Assembly: GCF_046736075.1 (NCBI RefSeq)
Contig: NZ_CP177163.1
Span: forward strand, 2,356,001-2,420,000
DNA: 64,000 nt
Direction: 5' to 3'
From: Stenotrophomonas sp046736075
Lineage (GTDB): Bacteria > Pseudomonadota > Gammaproteobacteria > Xanthomonadales > Xanthomonadaceae
Under the pieces are notes generated by a model that did not search any database, was not told the DNA's origin, and worked only from the letters and a program-made list of their open reading frames with translations. This document shows, one piece after another, positions 18,501-27,106 of the stretch. Each line of letters opens with the position of its first letter. The first letter of the stretch is position 1. A program made the position numbers and the translations under genes.

Positions 18501-18698
18501 GTGCAGGGCAAGTACAGCGTGGAGAACGTGGACTTCAACATGTCCTGGAAGGTCAACAAGAAGCTCTCGCTGACCTTCGAGGCGATCAACCTGCTCGACA
18601 CCGCCGACGAGCGTTACGTCGATTCGGCGCTGTCGCTGCCCGATCGTTACACCCACACCGGCCGCCAGTACTACGTCGGCCTGCGCTACAAGTTCTGA
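15528..18698 (+). CDS. TonB-dependent receptor for pectin oligomers (paralogue 2)
   Basis: 1056 residues from the ATG at 15528 (GGGAGGGG upstream). It has a signal peptide ending near ASAQQ and a TonB box region DLDKVEVKATYRES. The plug shows AEDIGKFPDLNLAESMQRIAGV and QISVRGLGSDFTRVRINGLEAL, and the barrel ends in GLRYKF. About 150 residues longer than paralogue 1; extra segments include loops with cysteines (FCSPAGYDP, THCGPG, YCNCNTG, CTAANANDLAAACEPF), which may be disulphide-braced external loops. Tandem paralogues suggest import of different pectin fragments. Codons 9-14 hold an operator-like sequence as in paralogue 1. Confidence 0.93.
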   Translation: MERQYPRKKTPVTYLAVSIAFALQGMAGVASAQQAPAVDAVDLDKVEVKATYRESLQQSLDEKRYSVEQVDAIYAEDIGKFPDLNLAESMQRIAGVSIDREGGEGQQISVRGLGSDFTRVRINGLEALSTAGSGTTGVNRSRGFDFNTFASELFSRVKINKTQSAQTDEGSLGATVDLRGSRPFDFEGFQASLGGQYGFNELSRNKDPRISGLISNTWADGRIGALMSVAYSKRTIYEEGYNPVRWEHGNYRNSNQSTATNNGTYGFCSPAGYDPQTPRNPLANETAAGVGSAANQARNNGWGSYGIDATHCGPGLDRPAATAENIAAYETATNAWIPRYPRYVRTDHEIERLGITGALQFKVSDDTQLNLDMLYSKLDKNVREDSIGANLHRTAQYGGKTQIVVREAQADEQNRLVYGVFDNVDFRTESTAIEESTEFKQFSLNLEHRFNDAVRLDALVGHSESNYARPIFSMVSFDNSNLDGFVLDMRNGGKVPSMTFPFDLGSVNNWQWLGYGSTPVNANGTARGGNISEVRLNPQYVDNAFDTAKVDLTFAINPTFTLRGGLAYKDYDMRTQEFRNISYGRLSQALPAGVGVGDLSTTLDGFGKGLDGNIPSGWLVPDFNKIAKLLDIYCNCNTGTLGGDYRLASVGHFGASNNNFDVNEKSYGSYLQLDFNTDLLGRAFRGNVGVRYVRTDITAAGYAPCTAANANDLAAACEPFLGVASATADAGERLLVGTQVGHSYDDWLPSLNLAWDLTDTVVLRFGAAKTMARPTLSNLSPSVSGGPTAYFDDDRSYSINLGNPKLDPFRSTNYDLSAEWYFQEGALLSAAVFYKDIESYVQRTRLLTTWEDMGYSLDLLPAGFSPGTVFNVQSYFNTPGGPLKGYELTYQQPFSFLPGFWRNFGVQLNYTHVDSKIKYIFSSGTGNTIVTTYTENDLLNLSPNSYNATLYYDDGRFSARVSTSYRDAYISTILSQENVWDLDNNQYATADVQGKYSVENVDFNMSWKVNKKLSLTFEAINLLDTADERYVDSALSLPDRYTHTGRQYYVGLRYKF
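15553..15568 (+). promoter_or_regulatory. operator-like site 5, inside the signal-peptide codons
   Basis: AGACACCGGTTACCTA lies within the codons for KKTPVTY. Flanks included, it agrees with the kduI promoter (35927-35951) at nearly every base although one copy is coding and the other is not. Confidence 0.55.
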
Positions 18699-18794
18699 CC
18701 CGTGCTTCGGCTTCCGCCCCGGGTATCGCGTCCACTCCCGTCCTTCTCTCCGGGGTGTCGGGCGCGATGCCGCGGCGGAAGACCGCCCTGAAGG

Positions 18795-18830
18795 GGTGAC
18801 GGCCCCGGTTGTTTCCGCTGTACCGTCACC
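18795..18830 (+). promoter_or_regulatory. inverted repeat in the leader of the LamG-protein gene
   Basis: GGTGACGG (18795-18802) and CCGTCACC (18823-18830) are perfect 8-bp arms with a 20-base loop, ending 7-8 bases before the ribosome site of the gene that starts at 18851. It could be an mRNA hairpin or a protein site; it is not followed by a U run, so not a terminator. Confidence 0.45.
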
Positions 18831-18850
18831 GTTGTCGAAAGGAAGGCCCC

Positions 18851-21800
18851 ATGCACCGCGTTGCTCCTGCCCTGCTCCGCCCGTCCCGTCTCTCCGCCAG
18901 CCTGCTGGCGCTGCTGCTCGCCAGCGGCCCTGCCTGGGCGCAGAACACGCCGCAGCTGCTGTTCCACGTGTCGGCCGAGCATGGCCTGGACGCGGACACC
19001 GCCGCCGGCGATGCGGTGCCGAACTTCCAGGACAAGGTGAAGCCGGTGGCCGACGGGGCCCACGGCCGCGCCATCCAGTGGGCCGACGATGGCGTGCTGT
19101 CGTGGAACGCGCCCGGCAACATCCAGGCCCAGCGCGGCACACTGGGCTTCTTCTGGCGCCCGCGCTATGCGGTGGGGGAAGCGCCGTTCGTGATCTTCCG
19201 GGTCGGCTACGCCGACCACAGCAGCTGGGACATGGCCTGGCTGCGCATCGACTGGAACGGCCACGGCTTCGATGCCTTCGTCACCGACGCCAACCTGGCG
19301 CGCACGCGGGTGTCCTTCCGGCTGGACCAGACGCCATCGCCGCAGCAGTGGCAGCACATCGCTTTTGGCTGGGATGAGGACCACGGTGTGCGGCTGTACG
19401 TGGATGGCCGGGAGGTGGCCCGCCAGGAGACCACCGCCGACTACGATGCGGCGCTGGACCAGCTCGGCCTGGCCGGGCGGGTGATGGCGCCCTACCAGGT
19501 GCAGAGCCGCTACAACTTCCTGCGCGGCAGCGACCTGGATGAGATCCGCGTCTACGACCGCCTGCTGGACCCGGCCGGCATGGCCGCGCTGGCCCGCAAC
19601 GCCGCGCCCGCCACGGCCGTTGCACCGGCCGACCCGATGCGCGCCTGGAACCACCGGCACGGCTGGGACGGCGCACCGCCGCCGGCACTGGCCACCGCGA
19701 CCACCACGATCCGCAAGGTCGAGTTCGCCGATGCCAAGGATCACAAGCAGTGGATGTGGAAGGCCACCGACGGCATCGCCGAGACCACCTGGCCGGGCGT
19801 GTACAACCGCTCGCGCCTGCCCGGCCGCAACGATTACTTCCAGCTGCCGGACTGGAACACCTACGTCGAGGGCGGCCAGCAGCTCGACCTGACCCTGCCC
19901 GAGGGCGAGACCGTCACCCGTATCGAGGTGCGCGGCGCCGCCTTCGGCGGGCTCGGCCACAGTGTTGGCGACCAGCCGGCGCAGCCGCTGTTCCAGCGGC
20001 CGCAGGGCGTGGTGCGCAGCGTCAACGACATTCCCGCACAGACCGGCGGGGTGCTGCACTTCCGCAACACCGAACAGGAAACGCCGATCCAGGAGATCTG
20101 GGCCTACCAGGTCAGCGATGCCGCCGAGCCCGACGGCACGGTCAAGCAGCGCTATCTGATCGACAGCCAGGCGCTGCCCGACTACACCAACATCGCCGAC
20201 CTGCGCGCCTACATCGACGGCCGGTACCCGCCCGCCGAGCGCAGCACGGTGATGGCCCTGCCGAAGGGGGCCGGCTCACGCCGGCGCGCGGCCGACACGC
20301 TGCCCGCGCAGCCGCTGCCGATCGTGCACGTGCTGATTCCGTCCGGGGTCAGCGATGCGCCCGCCGCGCAGCCGTTGATCCGCAGCTGGGCGCACAGCTG
20401 GGAGAACATGCACGACGGTCTGGACGGGGTTGCCATCGACCTGCCGGCGCTCGATCTGCCGGCCGCGCGCGACGGCTTGATTCCGCTCAACATCCGCATC
20501 AAGGACCCGATCTGGCCGGCGCGCGACATGATCGACGTGTCGGTCTCGGTGAAGCCGGGCCAGAAGCGCACGCTGTGGCTGGACCTGCGCGACCGCATCC
20601 TGACCGCCGACAGTCTGTGGATCTCCATCGCCTCGGCCGCGCCCGGCTTCAACGCCGGCTCGCTCGATGGTGCGGAGATCCGCATGGTCTACAAGGACCG
20701 CGAGGAGGCAAAGAAGGAGCACCTCGCCGACCGCTTCAACCAGGTCCGCGACAACTGGGGCTTCCTGGTCGAAGAACACACCACCTCCAAGCGCCAGCGC
20801 CTGTACGCGCGCGTGTACGCCGATCTGAGCGACCTGCTGCGGGTTGATCCGGACCACGCGCTGGGCCGGCTGTACTGGAACTACATCAGCTACAACAGCC
20901 AGGGCAAACCGCCGTTCACCCAGCCCGAGGCGCCCAAGGGCGTGCCGCTATGGGCGTTCCGGCAGACCGAAGACCTGCGCTACGTGCGCCGCTTCATCGA
21001 CTGGTGGATCGACCACCGCCAGATCGCGTACGGCGACTTCGGCGGCGGCATCTCCGACGACTCCGACCTGACCCAGCAGTGGCCGGGTCTGGCGCTGATG
21101 GGCGTGCAGCCGGACAGGCTCAACGCCTCGCTCACCGCGCTGTCCGACGCGGTGTACCGCAACGGGATGTTCAGCAACGGCCTGAGCACCATCGAGACCG
21201 ACGAGCTGCACGCCTACGAAGAGGGCATCAACACCAACAGCGCGATGCTGTACCTCAACTGGGGCGATCCGCTGACCGTGGAGCGCCTGATGGAGACGGT
21301 GAAGGCCTTTGACGAGCGCATCATCCTGCCCAACCCGCAGGGCCAGCTGTTGTTCTCCAGCAACTGGTTCGGTGGCAACAAGGTGTACCGCGACCCGAAC
21401 TGGCAGTGGCAGAAGCCCTACTCGTTCCCGGTGCTGCACCCGGCATTCCTGATGGGCCAGTACAACGCCGATCCGACCGGCCGCAAGCTGGTCACGGGCC
21501 TGGCCGACAGCTATCTGGCGCATGCCTATACCGACGACAAGGGCCGCTGGGCGCTGCCCAACGAGATCCACTGGGCCACCGGCAAGACCCGCGGCGGCGA
21601 GCTCAACAACGGCTCCGGCGGCGGCGATGTCATGCACACCTTCTGGGCGGCGTGGCGCTGGAGCGGCGACGACAAGTACCTCAAGGCGCTGGACTACCGC
21701 GTGGAGCGCGGCGGCCCGGGGGCGCTCTCCAATCTGGGCGAGAACTACGTCGAGGTGCTGGGCCGGGGGGCGCAGTGGAATCCGCGCTTCATCGCAGATG

Positions 21801-22663
21801 CGGACAGCGGCAATACCGGCTTCTCCAGCCTGATGGCCTGGCAGGCGACCGGCGACAAGACCTACCTGGAGGCCCTGCATGCCGATGGCATCCAGGCCAA
21901 GGCGCAACGCGAGTACATGAACACCGAGGGCCATTGGTGGTCCGACCGTGTCGAGGCGCCCAGCGAATTCCTGCAGCGTGCGCGCCTGGGCGGCATCGCG
22001 CTCAAGCGCAACCAGAGCTGGCCCGGGCATACCGTCAGTTGGCGCTTCGCCCAGCCGGACGCTGCCGAGCAGGTGGCGCTGCTGGTGCATGCGCCTTCGC
22101 CGGACCGCTTCAAGGTGATTGCCTACAACCTGGGCAAGCGGGCCGTGGAGGCGGACATGACCACCTGGAACGTCACCGCCGGGCAATGGCGGATGACCAG
22201 CGGCGTGGATCGCGATGGCGACGACCGCATCGACGGCAAGGCGACCACGCGCGAACTCACGCTGGAGCGCAGCGCCTCGACCACGCTGCGCTTCGCGCCC
22301 GGCCAGAGTCAGGTGTTCGAGTTCGAGCTGGTGCAGGCCGGTACGCCGGTCGAGCAGCGCCCCGACCTTGGCGTCGGCCGTGGCGATGTGCGCGTGGACG
22401 GCCGCCAGGTGCACGTCACCGTGCACAGCCTGGGCCACGTGGCAACGCTGGTGGGAACGGCGGTGCTTGAGGACGCGAACGGGCGTGAAGTGGCCCGCGT
22501 CGAGATCCCGGCGATGGACGCGCCCCTCGACCTGGTGCCGAAGACCACCACCGTGGCGCTGCCGTTGCCGGCCGCCAGCCGCGCGGGCCTGCGGGTGCGG
22601 GTGATGCTGCCCGATGGCGGTGCTGAAGTGACGCAGCTCAACAACGTGGTGCCGGTGGAGTAA
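18851..22663 (+). CDS. giant secreted LamG-domain protein of the pectin locus, probable polysaccharide-acting enzyme
   Basis: 1270 residues from the ATG at 18851 (AAAGGAAGG upstream), with a signal peptide ending at AWAQ. Residues about 30-250 are a LamG/concanavalin-like lectin fold (GTLGFFWRPRYAVGE, RLYVDGREV, DLDEIRVYDRLL). A second beta-rich part follows (about 270-650). The region from about 660 to 1080 is rich in Trp, Tyr, Asp and helix-like repeats (WWIDHRQIAYGDFGGGISDDSD, HAYEEGINTNSAMLYLNWGD, GHWWSDRV), which resembles an (alpha/alpha) toroid of lyases or glycosidases. The C-terminus looks like Ig-type beta strands. I do not recognise a catalogued enzyme family. Place in the locus suggests action on pectin outside the cell. 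Confidence 0.75.
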   Translation: MHRVAPALLRPSRLSASLLALLLASGPAWAQNTPQLLFHVSAEHGLDADTAAGDAVPNFQDKVKPVADGAHGRAIQWADDGVLSWNAPGNIQAQRGTLGFFWRPRYAVGEAPFVIFRVGYADHSSWDMAWLRIDWNGHGFDAFVTDANLARTRVSFRLDQTPSPQQWQHIAFGWDEDHGVRLYVDGREVARQETTADYDAALDQLGLAGRVMAPYQVQSRYNFLRGSDLDEIRVYDRLLDPAGMAALARNAAPATAVAPADPMRAWNHRHGWDGAPPPALATATTTIRKVEFADAKDHKQWMWKATDGIAETTWPGVYNRSRLPGRNDYFQLPDWNTYVEGGQQLDLTLPEGETVTRIEVRGAAFGGLGHSVGDQPAQPLFQRPQGVVRSVNDIPAQTGGVLHFRNTEQETPIQEIWAYQVSDAAEPDGTVKQRYLIDSQALPDYTNIADLRAYIDGRYPPAERSTVMALPKGAGSRRRAADTLPAQPLPIVHVLIPSGVSDAPAAQPLIRSWAHSWENMHDGLDGVAIDLPALDLPAARDGLIPLNIRIKDPIWPARDMIDVSVSVKPGQKRTLWLDLRDRILTADSLWISIASAAPGFNAGSLDGAEIRMVYKDREEAKKEHLADRFNQVRDNWGFLVEEHTTSKRQRLYARVYADLSDLLRVDPDHALGRLYWNYISYNSQGKPPFTQPEAPKGVPLWAFRQTEDLRYVRRFIDWWIDHRQIAYGDFGGGISDDSDLTQQWPGLALMGVQPDRLNASLTALSDAVYRNGMFSNGLSTIETDELHAYEEGINTNSAMLYLNWGDPLTVERLMETVKAFDERIILPNPQGQLLFSSNWFGGNKVYRDPNWQWQKPYSFPVLHPAFLMGQYNADPTGRKLVTGLADSYLAHAYTDDKGRWALPNEIHWATGKTRGGELNNGSGGGDVMHTFWAAWRWSGDDKYLKALDYRVERGGPGALSNLGENYVEVLGRGAQWNPRFIADADSGNTGFSSLMAWQATGDKTYLEALHADGIQAKAQREYMNTEGHWWSDRVEAPSEFLQRARLGGIALKRNQSWPGHTVSWRFAQPDAAEQVALLVHAPSPDRFKVIAYNLGKRAVEADMTTWNVTAGQWRMTSGVDRDGDDRIDGKATTRELTLERSASTTLRFAPGQSQVFEFELVQAGTPVEQRPDLGVGRGDVRVDGRQVHVTVHSLGHVATLVGTAVLEDANGREVARVEIPAMDAPLDLVPKTTTVALPLPAASRAGLRVRVMLPDGGAEVTQLNNVVPVE

Positions 22664-22695
22664 CCGTGAGCGGCATGGCTTCAACGCCATGCCGC

Positions 22696-23535
22696 CTACA
22701 ACGTCACCGAACCCTCAATGCAGGTCACGCACGCGCCGCCGATCCATAGCGTTTCCCCCACCCGCTCCACCTGTACCCGCCCGGCCCGGCCCAACACCGT
22801 GCCCTGGCCGATCACATACCGGTCGGGCACGCCGCCTTCGCGCAGCAGCCACCGTGCAATACCCGCATTGAGGCTGCCGGTCACCGGGTCCTCCGGCGCG
22901 GCCTCACCGGCAATGAAGGCGCGCGACTCGAACTGCGTGTCCACACCGTCGCCGGCATCGCACGCCGCGAACACGCCCACCATCCATCCTTCCAGCGCGA
23001 CGTAGTCGGGTCGCACGGCCAACACCGCCGCACGACTGCGCAGACGCAGCGCCAGCCACGGCGGCCCGTTGTCGACCCACTGCGCATCCACCAGGTCATC
23101 GGCGGCAACGCCCAGCCCCGTCCGCACGCGCTCCCGCAGCGCGGGCTCCAGCGGCCCCTCGCGCCGCAACGGGGGCGCTTCAAATGCCAACCCGGATGCA
23201 TCCCGGCGGATGCGCACCAACCCGATCCCGCACTCCTGCACGATATCCCCGTCACGTGGCACGCCGCCATTGGCCAGCCACGCATGGCAACTGCCCAGGG
23301 TGGGATGCCCGGCGAACGGCAGTTCACCCAATGTGGTGAAGATGCGCACCCGGTAATCGGCACGTGGGTCGGTTGGCGCCGAGACAAAGGTGGTCTCGCT
23401 CAGGTTGGTCCAGCGCGCAAAGGCCGCCATGCGCGCCTCGCTCAGCGCATCGGCCTGCAGCACCACGGCCAGCGGGTTGCCCAGCAGCGGGTCGGTGCTG
23501 AAGACGTTGATCTGCAAGAAGGGGTGGAGGGACAT
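22696..23535 (-). CDS. PhzF family protein (isomerase/epimerase fold)
   Basis: 279 residues. The PhzF signature is clear: NVFSTDPLLGNPLAVVL at the start, LSETTFV with the conserved Glu, FTTLGELPFAGHPTLGSCHAWL, and DPVTGSLNAGIARWL near the end. The fold is that of diaminopimelate epimerase; PhzF itself works in phenazine synthesis, but there are no phenazine genes here, so this is one of the common orphan members of unknown substrate. It sits in reverse orientation between the pectin receptors and the esterases and is probably not part of pectin breakdown. Confidence 0.9.
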   Translation of the reverse strand: MSLHPFLQINVFSTDPLLGNPLAVVLQADALSEARMAAFARWTNLSETTFVSAPTDPRADYRVRIFTTLGELPFAGHPTLGSCHAWLANGGVPRDGDIVQECGIGLVRIRRDASGLAFEAPPLRREGPLEPALRERVRTGLGVAADDLVDAQWVDNGPPWLALRLRSRAAVLAVRPDYVALEGWMVGVFAACDAGDGVDTQFESRAFIAGEAAPEDPVTGSLNAGIARWLLREGGVPDRYVIGQGTVLGRAGRVQVERVGETLWIGGACVTCIEGSVTL

Positions 23536-23585
23536 GGGGCGCTCCTGCGCGGGGGGTGAGTCATTCTCGCCTGGCTCTACGGGGG

Positions 23586-23893
23586 GTAGAGCCGACCGTT
23601 GGTCGGCTGCTGTTCGTTCCGATGACGGAAAACCTGCGCGCTGCGCGCGAAGCCGACCAGAGGTCGGCTCTACGGGGGGTACTGCGCACGCACTGGTAGA
23701 GCCGACCGTTGGTCGGCTGCTGTTCGTTCCGATGACGGAAAACCTGCGCGCTGCGCGCGAAGCCGACCAGAGGTCGGCTCTACGGGGGGTACTGCTCAGG
23801 CACTGGTAGAGCCGACCGTTGGTCGGCTGCCCTTCGTTCCGACAACGGGAAACCTGCGCGCTGCGCGCGTAGCCGACCAGAGGTCGGCTCTAC
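23586..23893. repeat. tandem array of three 88-bp SMAG dimers
   Basis: Three units (23586-23673, 23696-23783, 23806-23893) with a 110-bp period. Each unit begins with a forward GTAGAGCCGACC palindrome, continues with a conserved spacer containing CTGCGCGCTGCGCGC, and ends with the same palindrome facing back (CTCTAC end). Units 1 and 2 are almost identical; unit 3 differs at several bases. This fills the 376-bp gap between the PhzF gene and the cysteine-dioxygenase gene; no gene is seen in it. Confidence 0.9.
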
Positions 23894-23911
23894 GACGGCC
23901 CCATTGGAGAC

Positions 23912-24505
23912 CTAGGCGGCGTCGGTTTCCATGACCTGCAGCCGGCGCTGGTACCAGCCTTGCGTGCCGTCGGGTTCGAAGATGGCGCTGCGGGTCATCT
24001 CGCCTTCGTAGACATGCACCGAGATGGCCAGGTCGTCGTCGCTGGTGTTGCGGATGGTGTGGTACTCGTGTGGTGGGATCAGGCTGCCGGCGCTGCCGCA
24101 ATCGCCGAGGATCGCGGGCTCGGCGCGGAAGCGGAAGCGCTCGCCATCGCGTTCCAGCAGCTGGTACTGGGTGATCTCCAGCTGCCCCAGCCACACCCCT
24201 TCCACGCACCACAGACCACTGTGATCGTGCAGCGGGGTGCCCTGGCCCGGCCCCCAGCTCATCGCCACGATGCTGTAGCCATGCGCGCTGCTGCGGTACA
24301 GCTCGCGCCGCGCGTAATGGTCGGCGATCGGACGGTGCACGCACGCAGGCAACTGGATGCGGCTGTCGGCGATGGCATCACACAGCGCGCCACGCAGGGT
24401 GGCGGCGATCCGATGTGCATCGTCGTGCTGCACCGCGTGGTCGATGGCCGCGATCAGTCGATCACGGCCATGAAACGGCGGAAACGGAGTCGGTTGCTCT
24501 TGCAT
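23912..24505 (-). CDS. cysteine dioxygenase family protein
   Basis: 197 residues with a cupin-type barrel. The iron site of the family is visible as PLHDHSGLWC (two His of the metal triad) and PHEYHTI (third His). This family oxidises cysteine or 3-mercaptopropionate to a sulphinate with O2; the exact thiol cannot be told from sequence. It stands alone in reverse orientation between the REP array and the pectin esterases. Confidence 0.85.
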   Translation of the reverse strand: MQEQPTPFPPFHGRDRLIAAIDHAVQHDDAHRIAATLRGALCDAIADSRIQLPACVHRPIADHYARRELYRSSAHGYSIVAMSWGPGQGTPLHDHSGLWCVEGVWLGQLEITQYQLLERDGERFRFRAEPAILGDCGSAGSLIPPHEYHTIRNTSDDDLAISVHVYEGEMTRSAIFEPDGTQGWYQRRLQVMETDAA

Positions 24506-24620
24506 GCCCCCAGTCTAGGCGATCCACGTCAACAGCGTGTTTGACTCAAATCACGGCAATTGCGCAACGATGCGCGCAATAGCGATCAATTCGCCGCTTT
24601 TGGTTAGGCCCAGCTATCGA

Positions 24621-25484
24621 TCAGGGGATCAGCATCGGCCGCAATGCAGGCACTTCCCGGGCGAGCTCGGCGGTTACCAGCGTGGCGAACACCGCCGCGC
24701 CCTCTGGCCCAAGATGGGTGTAGTCGAAGGCGACCTTGGCCTGGCCCATCGGCTCGGCCACGGCGTTGTTCTGCACGGCCGGGCCGCCCGCGGCGGGCGC
24801 CGCGCCAACGGTGGTGCCGCCCAGTGCGGCGCTGACCTGCACCGGGCTGGCGGCGGCCTGCGCCAGCGGCATCGCGCCGACCGGGCCGAGCGCCTGCACC
24901 ACCGCGCGGCTGCGCGCGTGCAGGTCAACCAGCGGCACGTCCATCTCGCGGGCCACGGCGCGCACCGCATCGGCCCACGGCGCCAGGTCGTCGATCAACA
25001 CGCCATCGGCGAACTGCCGGCGGGTCAGCGGGGTCAGCAGAACCGGAACCGCGCCCGCCGCGCGGATCTCGCGCACGTAGCGGCGCAGGTTGTCCGGGAA
25101 CTCGCGCTGCAGGTCGGTCGAACGGCCCGGCTTGCCCGGCTGGTCGTTGTGGCCGAACTGCACCAGCACCCAGGTGGTCGCGTAGCCCGGTGTGCGCATT
25201 TCCGCCTCGGCCAGCGCCCACGAACCTTCGGCGCGGTAGTTGTAGGTGCTGCGGCCGCCGCGCGCGAGGTTGGTGCAGGTGAGGAAGGAGGTGACGTGGC
25301 GGGCGCAGAAGGCCGGCCCCCAGCCGCCCTGTACCGCCGTGGTGGAATCGCCGACGAGCACGATCTTGCCCACGCGGATCGGGGTCGGCGCCGGGCGGTC
25401 GCCGATCGCCGGATCGGTGGCGGCGTGGGCCGCGCCCGTCATGACCCACAGCAGGCTGCCCAGCAGCCACGATGCATGCCGCAT
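24621..25484 (-). CDS. secreted SGNH hydrolase, rhamnogalacturonan acetylesterase type (CE12)
   Basis: 287 residues with a signal peptide (LLGSLLWVMTGAAHA). The four SGNH blocks are present: VLVGDSTTA (nucleophile Ser), ARGGRST (Gly), VLVQFGHNDQ (Asn), and DYTHLG (Asp/His). This is the pattern of CE12 enzymes, which remove acetyl groups from rhamnogalacturonan. The start codon overlaps the stop of the carboxylesterase gene (TGATG), so the two are translationally coupled in a three-gene reverse operon. A second CE12-type enzyme lies at 37820. Confidence 0.9.
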   Translation of the reverse strand: MRHASWLLGSLLWVMTGAAHAATDPAIGDRPAPTPIRVGKIVLVGDSTTAVQGGWGPAFCARHVTSFLTCTNLARGGRSTYNYRAEGSWALAEAEMRTPGYATTWVLVQFGHNDQPGKPGRSTDLQREFPDNLRRYVREIRAAGAVPVLLTPLTRRQFADGVLIDDLAPWADAVRAVAREMDVPLVDLHARSRAVVQALGPVGAMPLAQAAASPVQVSAALGGTTVGAAPAAGGPAVQNNAVAEPMGQAKVAFDYTHLGPEGAAVFATLVTAELAREVPALRPMLIP

Positions 25485-27106
25485 CAGAACGTACCTCGTT
25501 GGATGAAGGGAGCCTGCTGGTAGAGGCGGCGCTCGCCGCCGCGCGGATCGTCGGCCTGCTGCGAGGTGGCGTTGAACAGCATGGTCTGGCGGCGGTCGAG
25601 CGCGTAGGTCTGCCACGGCGGCAGCGCTGCATGGTTGGGGTCGCCGTGGCGGGCAAAGGCGATCAGCGCCGCGCTCATCGTGGCGGCCACGCGCGTGGCC
25701 TCCTCCCCGGTGCCGGTACGCGCGCCGGGCCGGTCGGTGTTGTCGAATACCAGCGGGATGTCGAGCGTGTGGAAGGCGCCGAACCTGCCGCCCTCCAGCG
25801 GTGAGCCCCAGTCCAGCTGGTAGGCCCAGGTCGGCGCGCCCTGCCGCGCACGTGCCTCCAGCTCCTCCACCGCGCCGCGCCACGAGCGTCCGGCGGTGGT
25901 GGCGGCGAAGAACACGTCCGAGGGCGTGTAGTGCGGATACAGGCGGCGGTATTCGGCGATCACCACCGCCGGCAGCAGGTCGACGTACTGCTCCTTCTCA
26001 AGCTTGGCCGGCAAGGTTTCCCAGGTCAGCGCGAAGTTGGCCGGGTCGTTGCCGAGGAAGGCGCGGGTTTCATCGTGCGTGTTGCCGATCACCATCGGAA
26101 TCCCGGCCGACTGCGCCGGCGCCTCGGGCCAGAACGGATGTGTTGGCAGTACCTGGCCGTCCAGCACGGGGCCCACATACAGGCTGCTGTTCTCCACCCG
26201 CGACGGATCACGCGCGCGGGTGGCCGCCAGCAGCGCCTCCATCGGCATCGCGCGCAGCGCCTCGGCATCGGCCGCGCCCACGGCCTGCATCGCGATCTGG
26301 GCGCGCTGGGTGGCCGCACGCGGGCCCGCTGCCGTGACCTGCTGGCCGCTCATCGTCCACGCGCGCTGGAACAGCCCGCGCGCGGCCGGCATCGCCATCA
26401 GCGTGGCGATCTTGGCGCCGCCGCCGGACTGGCCGAACACGGTGATGTTGCCTGCATCGCCGCCGAACTCCGCCGCGTGCTGGCGCACCCACTGCAGCGC
26501 CTGCACCAGGTCGAGCTGCCCGACGTTGCCGGAGGCGGCAAAGCGCGCATCGCCCAGCTGGGCCAGGTACAGGTAGCCGAACACGTTGAGCCGGTGGTTG
26601 ACGGTCACCACCACCACGTCGCCGCGCCGGCACAGCGCGCTGCCGTCGTAGAGCGGATCGCTGCCCGAGCCGTTGTTGTAGGCGCCGCCGTGGATGTAGA
26701 ACAGGATCGGCCGCTTGCCGCCATCGCGCAGCGCCGGCGTCCACACGTTGAGGAACAGGCAGTCTTCGCTGCCCGGCCCGTCGCCGCCGCCCTGCGGGGC
26801 CGCGTTGCCGTATGCCAGCGCGTCGCGCACACCGTGCCAGGGCACCTCCTGCACGGCCGGCTGGAAGCGCCGGGGCGCGGTATCGGCGCCGTAGGCAATG
26901 CCGCGGAATACATTCACCCCCTGCTCCAACTGCCCGCGCAGGCGGCCACCGCGCACGCGCACCAGCGGTGCGGCATCGTGGCGTGGGCCGGGCACGCCAG
27001 CGAACGCCGGCAGCAGTGGCAGGCTGGTAGCGCCGAGCATCAGCGCGTAGCGCGCGCTGTCGCGCAGGAAGCGACGCCGTTGCAGATCGGCGGGGGAATC
27101 AGTCAT
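25484..27106 (-). CDS. secreted type-B carboxylesterase with Tat signal
   Basis: 540 residues from the ATG at 27106. The N-terminus has a twin-arginine signal (RRRFLRDSARYALMLGATSLPLLPAFA), so it is exported folded. The carboxylesterase/lipase type-B family is shown by EDCLFLNVWTP, the oxyanion loop YIHGGAYNNGS and the nucleophile elbow FGQSGGGAK, with the His in GDPNHAALPPW near the end. In this locus it may remove methyl, acetyl or feruloyl groups from pectin; that is inference. Its start overlaps the end of the next upstream gene by 8 bp. Confidence 0.88.
   Translation of the reverse strand: MTDSPADLQRRRFLRDSARYALMLGATSLPLLPAFAGVPGPRHDAAPLVRVRGGRLRGQLEQGVNVFRGIAYGADTAPRRFQPAVQEVPWHGVRDALAYGNAAPQGGGDGPGSEDCLFLNVWTPALRDGGKRPILFYIHGGAYNNGSGSDPLYDGSALCRRGDVVVVTVNHRLNVFGYLYLAQLGDARFAASGNVGQLDLVQALQWVRQHAAEFGGDAGNITVFGQSGGGAKIATLMAMPAARGLFQRAWTMSGQQVTAAGPRAATQRAQIAMQAVGAADAEALRAMPMEALLAATRARDPSRVENSSLYVGPVLDGQVLPTHPFWPEAPAQSAGIPMVIGNTHDETRAFLGNDPANFALTWETLPAKLEKEQYVDLLPAVVIAEYRRLYPHYTPSDVFFAATTAGRSWRGAVEELEARARQGAPTWAYQLDWGSPLEGGRFGAFHTLDIPLVFDNTDRPGARTGTGEEATRVAATMSAALIAFARHGDPNHAALPPWQTYALDRRQTMLFNATSQQADDPRGGERRLYQQAPFIQRGTF

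Noticed and set aside
23586..23893. CRISPR-like appearance of evenly spaced repeats (also at 45374-45745)
   Set aside because: The spacers are nearly identical to one another, the repeats are GTAG-headed palindromes in opposed pairs, and no cas genes are present. They are REP dimers.
22696..24505. PhzF-like and cysteine-dioxygenase genes as members of the pectin system
   Set aside because: No operator-like site, no link to uronate chemistry, and REP elements on the boundary; they look like unrelated genes between two halves of the locus.
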